Below, one piece after another: positions 59,721 to 64,000 of a stretch of DNA of 64,000 bases. The position numbers and the translations under genes are program-made. The notes beneath the pieces are model-generated. The model was not told the DNA's origin, did no database searches, and was given only the letters and a program-made list of their open reading frames with translations. The stretch is from Pseudobutyrivibrio sp. MD2005 (lineage in GTDB: Bacteria; Bacillota; Clostridia; Lachnospirales; Lachnospiraceae). The stretch's first letter is position 1. Each line of letters begins with the position of its first letter. Location: assembly GCF_000621865.1 (NCBI RefSeq), contig NZ_JHXE01000008.1, forward strand, positions 225,451 to 289,450, in the 5' to 3' direction.

Positions 59721-60422
59721 CTATTCCCCCATTTCTATGTCATACAAAAGCTGATAAAAGTTTTGCATGTATTGTTCATTGTTTGATAAATCTACGATTA
59801 CAAGGTAGGTGGTATTATCGTCTAATCCAAAATAATCGTGGACCTTTGTGCCGGAGATATCTACGGCCGCATAGTTGTCAAAATAAGTGTCATCATTTTC
59901 TTTGCGCTGACTAAATTCAGCTTCTCTATTTGTCCAGATTTCCATAAGATTATCTGGCAATTCTTCGGTAACATCAAGAGGTGTACCCATGTCACATAGA
60001 TATTGTACTCCAACTTCATCCGTAAATACGAAGTCCATTTGGCCAGATACAGTATATATATCTATCTGATTATAAAATGATGACGAATTAGCATCAACAT
60101 CACCAGACAAACCAGCTATTAATGAAAAGCCTTCATGCTTGCCCATACCAAGAAGCTTAGGCATAGTCTTTTCTAGGCTAGTATCAACCTGGTCTGAATT
60201 GATGACAGTTCCGTATAGCTTGTATTCTACATAGTTTAATCTATGATGGACGATCCATACCAGGGCGCCAACTATAATTAAGAATATAACTATATGCATC
60301 TTGTAATATGTAAATATGTAACTTATCTTCTGACTAAATGTCATTCTAGAAAGCTTTGCCCGCTCTCCAGATAGAGTTTTATTAACTTGTTCCTGTTCTC
60401 TATCAATGTAATATTTTTCCAT
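59721..60422 (-). CDS. Single-pass membrane protein of unknown function
   Basis: 233 aa. A charged N-terminal cytoplasmic part (about 1-42) and one membrane helix (about 43-65) precede an extracytoplasmic domain of about 165 residues with no motif I know. It is read together with the YesL-like gene. The region between it and pgi holds the pgi terminator and no clear promoter, so read-through from pgi is possible. Confidence 0.7.
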   Translation of the reverse strand: MEKYYIDREQEQVNKTLSGERAKLSRMTFSQKISYIFTYYKMHIVIFLIIVGALVWIVHHRLNYVEYKLYGTVINSDQVDTSLEKTMPKLLGMGKHEGFSLIAGLSGDVDANSSSFYNQIDIYTVSGQMDFVFTDEVGVQYLCDMGTPLDVTEELPDNLMEIWTNREAEFSQRKENDDTYFDNYAAVDISGTKVHDYFGLDDNTTYLVIVDLSNNEQYMQNFYQLLYDIEMGE

Positions 60423-60439
60423 AAGACATATCCTAACGT

Positions 60440-60477
60440 AAAAAAATAGCTACCGCAAGACACGGTAGCTATTTTTT
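60440..60477 (-). terminator. Terminator of pgi
   Basis: Perfect 15-bp stem AAAAAATAGCTACCG/CGGTAGCTATTTTTT with T-runs in both orientations. Confidence 0.9.
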
Positions 60478-60512
60478 ATAAACTTTTTATAATACGGACA
60501 ATCTAAGCTATC

Positions 60513-62096
60513 TTAAATCTCAAGAAGATTTGCATATGCAGCAAGTGCATCTGTTGTATCGCCAGAAAGTACCTTCTTTGCAAGTACCTTTCCAAGCTGA
60601 ACACCTTCCTGATCGAATGAGTTTACATTCCATACGAATCCCTGGAACATAACCTTGTTCTCAAAGTGAGCAAGAAGAGCACCAAGTGTCTCAGGTGTAA
60701 GCTGATCTCCAACGATAATTGAAGATGGGCGGTTACCCTCGAAGTACTTGTTTCTATTGTCGTCATCCTTACCGCATGCGAAAGCCATAATCTGAGCAGC
60801 AACATTAGCCTTAAGCTTCTGCTGAGATGTGCTTCCCTCGATAACAACATCTGTAGCCATCTGACTGTTCTTGAAGCCTACAAACTGAAGAGGGATGATG
60901 TTTGTGCCCTGGTGAAGAAGCTGATAGAAGCTGTGCTGACCATTTGTACCTGGCTCACCAAAGATAACTGGACCAGTAACATAATCAATAGCCTCACCAA
61001 AGCGGTTAACGCTCTTACCGTTTGATTCCATATCAAGCTGCTGTAAATGAGCAGGGAAGCGGCTAAGTGCCTGTGAGTATGGAAGAACAGCTGTTGACTC
61101 ATATCCTAAAATATTTCTCTCGTAAACACCGATAAGTGCATCAAGCATAGCTGGGTTCTTGCGGATATCTGTATTCTTTGCAAGAGCATCTTCAGCTGCA
61201 GCTCCGTTTAAGAATCTAGCAAATACATCTGGGCCGAACGCAAGTGAAAGCACTGCACCACCTACTGATGATGTAGATGAATAACGTCCACCGATGTAAT
61301 CATCCATGAAGAATGCATCAAGGTAATCAGATGACTTTGCAAGTGGTGATGTTTCAGATGTAACAGCAATCATGTGCTTAGAAGCATCAAGGCCTGCCTT
61401 TGCAAGTGCATCCTTAACAAATGACTCGTTTGTAAGAGTCTCAAGTGTTGTACCACTCTTTGAAACAAGAATGAAGATTGAGTGAGCAACATCAACACCA
61501 GCAAGTACAGCTGCAGCATCATCAGGGTCTACGTTTGAAATGAAACGTGCTTCCATCTTGAATGTGCCTGTAACCTTTGCCCAGTTCTCAAGTGCAAGAT
61601 ACATTGCACGAGGACCAAGGTCAGATCCGCCGATACCAATCTGAACAGCTGTTGTGAAATTTTCGCCATTTTCGTTAACAATCTCACCTGCGTGAACCTT
61701 GTTAGCGAACTCTGCGATACGCTCCTGCTGCTTTACATAAAACTCTCTCTTGTTAACGCCATCAGCCATAACATCATCGCCAAGCTGACCACGTGTGAGC
61801 TGATGAAGAACTAATCTCTTCTCACCTGTATTAATAACCTCTCCATTGTAAAGAGCTGCGTACTTGTCAGCAAGCTGAGCCTCATCAGCAAGCTTTGCAA
61901 GTGCATCTAAAACAGTGTCATCAACCTGCTTTGATGCAAAATTGTATGACATACCATTTGACATTGGAACTGAATATTTAGCAACACGGTCTGCTCCGTT
62001 TGCTCCTGACATAACTTCTTTTAACTCCACCTGATTCTTAAGCCCTTGGAGAGTCTTGTAAGACTCGAGCTTATCAAAATTTTTCCATTCTACCAT
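60513..62096 (-). CDS. pgi: Glucose-6-phosphate isomerase
   Basis: 527 aa from the start at 62096 (MVEWKNFDKLESYKTL; SD AGGAGTG 6 nt upstream). It interconverts glucose-6-phosphate and fructose-6-phosphate. It has the sugar-phosphate binding SKSGTTLETLTNESFV, DDYIGGRYSSTSSVG and the active-site Glu/His region FGEPGTNGQHSFYQLLHQG. It links the glucose from cellobiose phosphorolysis to glycolysis. It is monocistronic or weakly linked to the two membrane genes. Confidence 0.96.
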   Translation of the reverse strand: MVEWKNFDKLESYKTLQGLKNQVELKEVMSGANGADRVAKYSVPMSNGMSYNFASKQVDDTVLDALAKLADEAQLADKYAALYNGEVINTGEKRLVLHQLTRGQLGDDVMADGVNKREFYVKQQERIAEFANKVHAGEIVNENGENFTTAVQIGIGGSDLGPRAMYLALENWAKVTGTFKMEARFISNVDPDDAAAVLAGVDVAHSIFILVSKSGTTLETLTNESFVKDALAKAGLDASKHMIAVTSETSPLAKSSDYLDAFFMDDYIGGRYSSTSSVGGAVLSLAFGPDVFARFLNGAAAEDALAKNTDIRKNPAMLDALIGVYERNILGYESTAVLPYSQALSRFPAHLQQLDMESNGKSVNRFGEAIDYVTGPVIFGEPGTNGQHSFYQLLHQGTNIIPLQFVGFKNSQMATDVVIEGSTSQQKLKANVAAQIMAFACGKDDDNRNKYFEGNRPSSIIVGDQLTPETLGALLAHFENKVMFQGFVWNVNSFDQEGVQLGKVLAKKVLSGDTTDALAAYANLLEI

Positions 62097-62264
62097 TTTG
62101 ATCACTCCTTTATAGTTATGTTAAAACAATATTACCAAAAAACGATATCTAAGAAAGTTTATAATAAATGGGATTGCTTTTCAAGGATAGTAGAATGGAT
62201 TTCACAATAATTTGTAAAAGAATTAAGAAGTACAATGAATAATGATATTTATGCATGAAAAAAG

Positions 62265-62337
<73 letters not shown>

Positions 62338-62369
62338 ACAAATTCATGATTTGCAAACAAATCACAGAG

Positions 62370-62443
62370 TTGCGGGAGATGGATTTGAACCATCGACCTC
62401 CGGGTTATGAGCCCGGCGAGCTTCCAGACTGCTCCATCCCGCG
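62370..62443 (-). tRNA. Initiator tRNA-fMet (CAT)
   Basis: It starts CGCGGGA against TCCCGCA, giving the initiator C1-A72 mismatch. The anticodon stem has the GGG/CCC pairs of initiators around CTCATAA. Confidence 0.95.
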
Positions 62444-62456
62444 ATATTAAAAAAGA

Positions 62457-62538
62457 TGGGCGGTGGTGGATTCGAACCACCGAAGCAATTTGCAGCAGAT
62501 TTACAGTCTGTCCCCTTTGGCCACTCGGGAAACCGCCC
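62457..62538 (-). tRNA. tRNA-Tyr (GTA)
   Basis: 82-nt class II tRNA with a long variable arm, anticodon loop CTGTAAA, acceptor GGGCGGT/ACCGCCC. Confidence 0.96.
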
Positions 62539-62553
62539 ATGTATAACAAAAAA

Positions 62554-62626
62554 TGCGCGATCAGGGGTTCGAACCCTGGACACCCTGATTAAGAGTCAGG
62601 TGCTCTGCCAGCTGAGCTAATCGCGC
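62554..62626 (-). tRNA. tRNA-Lys (CTT)
   Basis: Anticodon loop CTCTTAA, acceptor GCGCGAT/ATCGCGC, 73 nt. Confidence 0.95.
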
Positions 62627-62645
62627 ACATTATTAAATTGTAAAG

Positions 62646-62720
62646 GGTGGGTAGAGGGGTTCGAACCCTCGACCTTCGGAACCACAATCCGACGCGCTAA
62701 CCAGCTGTGCCACACCCACC
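62646..62720 (-). tRNA. tRNA-His (GTG)
   Basis: Anticodon GTG. It has the extra 5' G(-1) paired with C73 that marks tRNA-His. Confidence 0.96.
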
Positions 62721-62734
62721 ATATTCAAATTAAA

Positions 62735-62818
62735 TGCCGTAGACCGGAATCGAACCGGTACGATGTCGCCACCACAGGATTTTAAGTCCTGCGCGTCTGC
62801 CAGTTCCGCCACTACGGC
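62735..62818 (-). tRNA. tRNA-Leu (TAA)
   Basis: 84-nt class II tRNA, anticodon loop CTTAAAA, acceptor GCCGTAG/CTACGGC. Confidence 0.96.
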
Positions 62819-62826
62819 ATATTCAT

Positions 62827-62887
62827 ACTAATTTTAAAGCTTGCCTTTAAAATTAGTGTGACCAATAAAAATGCTTTGCATTTTTAT
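62827..62887. repeat. Two hairpins inside the tRNA cluster
   Basis: ACTAATTTTAAAG-CTTGC-CTTTAAAATTAGT (perfect 13 bp) and ATAAAAATGC-TTT-GCATTTTTAT (perfect 10 bp) fill the 101-bp Val-Leu gap, much longer than the other spacers. They may be processing signals, a terminator pair or an inserted palindrome. Confidence 0.6.
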
Positions 62888-62919
62888 AAACTATGTAAAC
62901 CAGCGTATTACTTTTTAAA

Positions 62920-62992
62920 TGGGACCTACAGGGCTCGAACCTGTGACCCCCTGCTTGTAAGGCAGATGCTCTCCCAGCTGAGCTAAGATCCC
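62920..62992 (-). tRNA. tRNA-Val (TAC)
   Basis: Anticodon loop CTTACAA; begins GGGATCTTAGCTCAGC, acceptor closed by GGTCCC. Confidence 0.96.
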
Positions 62993-63011
62993 ATAGTTAA
63001 ATACTGGAAAA

Positions 63012-63085
63012 CGACCCCAGAGGGACTTGAACCCTCGACCTCCGCCGTGACAGGGCGGCGCTCTAACCAACTGAGCCATGAGGCC
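63012..63085 (-). tRNA. tRNA-Asp (GTC)
   Basis: Anticodon loop CTGTCAC, discriminator G73 as expected for Asp, 74 nt. Confidence 0.96.
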
Positions 63086-63089
63086 AAAA

Positions 63090-63175
63090 CGCAGAGGGTG
63101 GGATTCGAACCCACGCGCCCTTGCGGACAAACGGTTTTCAAGACCGCCTCGTTATGACCACTTCGATACCTCTGC
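63090..63175 (-). tRNA. tRNA-Ser (TGA)
   Basis: 86-nt class II tRNA with a long variable arm, anticodon loop CTTGAAA, discriminator G73. Confidence 0.96.
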
Positions 63176-63195
63176 ATATATATTAAATTTGAAAA

Positions 63196-63269
63196 TGGAC
63201 CCTCAGGGACTCGAACCCTGGACCGACCGGTTATGAGCCGGTTGCTCTAACCAACTGAGCTAAAGGTCC
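63196..63269 (-). tRNA. tRNA-Met (CAT), elongator
   Basis: Anticodon loop CTCATAA with a fully paired acceptor (GGACC.../...GGTCC), so it is not the initiator. It could instead be tRNA-Ile2, the TilS substrate; the body resembles clostridial elongator Met more. Confidence 0.85.
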
Positions 63270-63290
63270 AAGACCTATACATTTTCATAA

Positions 63291-63363
63291 AGCCGATGAT
63301 CGGACTCGAACCGATAACCTGCTGATTACAAATCAGCTGCTCTGCCAATTGAGCCACATCGGC
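63291..63363 (-). tRNA. tRNA-Thr (TGT)
   Basis: Anticodon loop TTTGTAA, acceptor GCCGATG/CATCGGC, discriminator T. Confidence 0.96.
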
Positions 63364-63370
63364 TTATAAG

Positions 63371-63442
63371 TGACTCCGACGGGAATCGAACCCGTGTTAC
63401 CGCCGTGAAAGGGCGATGTCTTAACCGCTTGACCACGGAGCC
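63371..63442 (-). tRNA. tRNA-Glu (TTC)
   Basis: Anticodon loop CTTTCAC, begins GGCTCCGTGGTCAAGCGG, 72 nt. Confidence 0.96.
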
Positions 63443-63446
63443 ATAA

Positions 63447-63519
63447 CTCCCCAAGTAGGACTCGAACCTACGACAACTCGGTTAACAGCCGAGTGCTCTA
63501 CCAACTGAGCTATTGAGGA
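63447..63519 (-). tRNA. tRNA-Asn (GTT)
   Basis: Anticodon loop CTGTTAA, acceptor TCCTCAA/TTGGGGA, discriminator G. Confidence 0.96.
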
Positions 63520-63552
63520 ATATTAATAAAACCCATACAGATTTTATTATAG

Positions 63553-63625
63553 TGGAGACGGAGAGATTCGAACTCTTGACCCCCTGCTTGCAAGGCAGGT
63601 GCTCTCCCAACTGAGCTACGCCCCC
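63553..63625 (-). tRNA. tRNA-Ala (TGC)
   Basis: Anticodon loop CTTGCAA. Acceptor GGGGGCG pairs with CGTCTCC through two G-U pairs. First tRNA after the 23S gene. Confidence 0.95.
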
Positions 63626-63642
63626 ATTTTCAAAGTTGTTAA

Positions 63643-63685
63643 TAAAAAAGCAAGCATATCCATATCCATTATGGGTGGTGCTTGC
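63643..63685 (-). terminator. Terminator-like hairpin between 23S rRNA and tRNA cluster
   Basis: GCAAGCA (63650-63656) pairs with TGCTTGC (63679-63685), with inner CCA/TGG pairs, followed by TTTTTT on the minus strand. It lies 18 bp ahead of tRNA-Ala. Confidence 0.7.
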
Positions 63686-63691
63686 TAGTGC

Positions 63692-63719
63692 TTTATAGCA
63701 ACCTCAAAACTTCATACAA
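63692..63719 (-). promoter_or_regulatory. Weak promoter-like sequence ahead of the tRNA cluster
   Basis: Minus strand TTGTAT (63714-63719), 16-bp spacer, TATAAA (63692-63697) with TGC before it. A start here would place the hairpin at the very 5' end of the tRNA transcript. It may equally be rRNA spacer sequence. Confidence 0.35.
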
Positions 63720-63751
63720 TAGTTATTTCATCCTGACTACATATTTCCTTT

Positions 63752-64000
63752 TTAGAATAAACCTTCGATCTATTAGTATTCATCAGCTGAATGTGTTACC
63801 ACACTTACACCTTGAACCTATCTACCTTATCGTCTATAAGGGATCTTATTTCCTTAAAGAAAGGGGATATCTCATCTTGAGGGGGGCTTCACGCTTAGAT
63901 GCCTTCAGCGTTTATCCCGTCCAGACTTGGCTACTCAGCTATGCCGTTGGTCGACAGCTGATACACCAGTGGTCCGTCCACCCCGGTCCTCTCGTACTAG
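63752..64000 (-). rRNA. 23S ribosomal RNA, 3' end (partial)
   Basis: The minus strand reads the universally conserved 3' part of 23S rRNA, including the sarcin-ricin-distal segments CTAGTACGAGAGGACCGG and GGATAAACGCTGAAGGCATC, and ends after ATACTAATAGATCGAAGG. The 3' end is placed by analogy with the E. coli end. The rest lies beyond base 64000. Confidence 0.95.

Noticed and set aside
63626..63751. 5S rRNA gene
   Set aside because: None of the conserved 5S segments (for example CCGAAC around loop B) is present.

Overview
The window is a 64-kb piece of chromosome from a low-GC Gram-positive anaerobe. It is most likely a flagellated Lachnospiraceae of the Butyrivibrio/Pseudobutyrivibrio type. 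This rests on the clostridial layout of the rpl-rpo-str genes, Gram-positive SD and promoter sequences throughout, a cellobiose phosphorylase that looks very close to the Clostridium thermocellum enzyme, an mreB-flgF-flgG cluster, and a prolyl-tRNA synthetase of the short archaeal/type-3 form. The genus is an inference. I saw no phage, IS transposase, resistance or CRISPR genes.

Layout. 1-15842 (minus): transcription and translation block rpmG-secE-nusG-rplK-rplA-rplJ-rplL-rpoB-rpoC-rpsL-rpsG-fusA-tuf, with tuf cut by the window edge. It contains an L10 leader and internal promoters and terminators. 15900-23200: cellobiose module with ABC permeases, binding lipoprotein, LacI regulator and divergent cellobiose phosphorylase. 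Three LacI-like operators lie between the regulator and the enzyme. 23250-26770: an RluA-type pseudouridine synthase, a coiled-coil/J-domain protein and a GH13 alpha-glucan hydrolase. 26900-31650: hup, then rqcP-divIC-tilS-hpt-ftsH. 31760-35850: proS-cca and a PEGA lipoprotein. 35880-43360: signalling genes (degenerate-GGDEF/EAL protein, pseudouridine synthase, two-component pair, metK, HD-GYP protein). 43350-49165: recD2, then mreB-flgF-flgG-flgJ with a SigD-like promoter and a 189-bp inverted-repeat element. 49200-53160: serine transporter and serine dehydratase with a divergent LysR regulator. 53330-58255: uvrBA with a candidate SOS box. 58260-59040: gene-free region. 59090-62100: two membrane genes and pgi. 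62265-63625: fourteen tRNA genes. 63752-64000: 3' end of a 23S rRNA.

How the genes work together. Cellobiose is imported and phosphorolysed to glucose-1-phosphate plus glucose under LacI control. The GH13 enzyme adds alpha-glucan use and pgi feeds glycolysis. An EAL and an HD-GYP protein both break down c-di-GMP and sit in the same stretch as rod and flagellar genes.

Least explained sequence. (1) At 58281-58457 (+), a consensus promoter is followed by four back-to-back hairpins, the last terminator-like: a candidate small RNA. (2) At 58603-58917, six units each carry TTAAGT then CACTTAA at a fixed 28-29 bp offset: an unexplained inverted-motif array. (3) At 46116-46304, a 14-bp terminal inverted repeat encloses two long hairpins directly behind flgG. 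(4) A family of CCTCATC hairpin repeats sits at gene starts, where it supplies ribosome binding sites.
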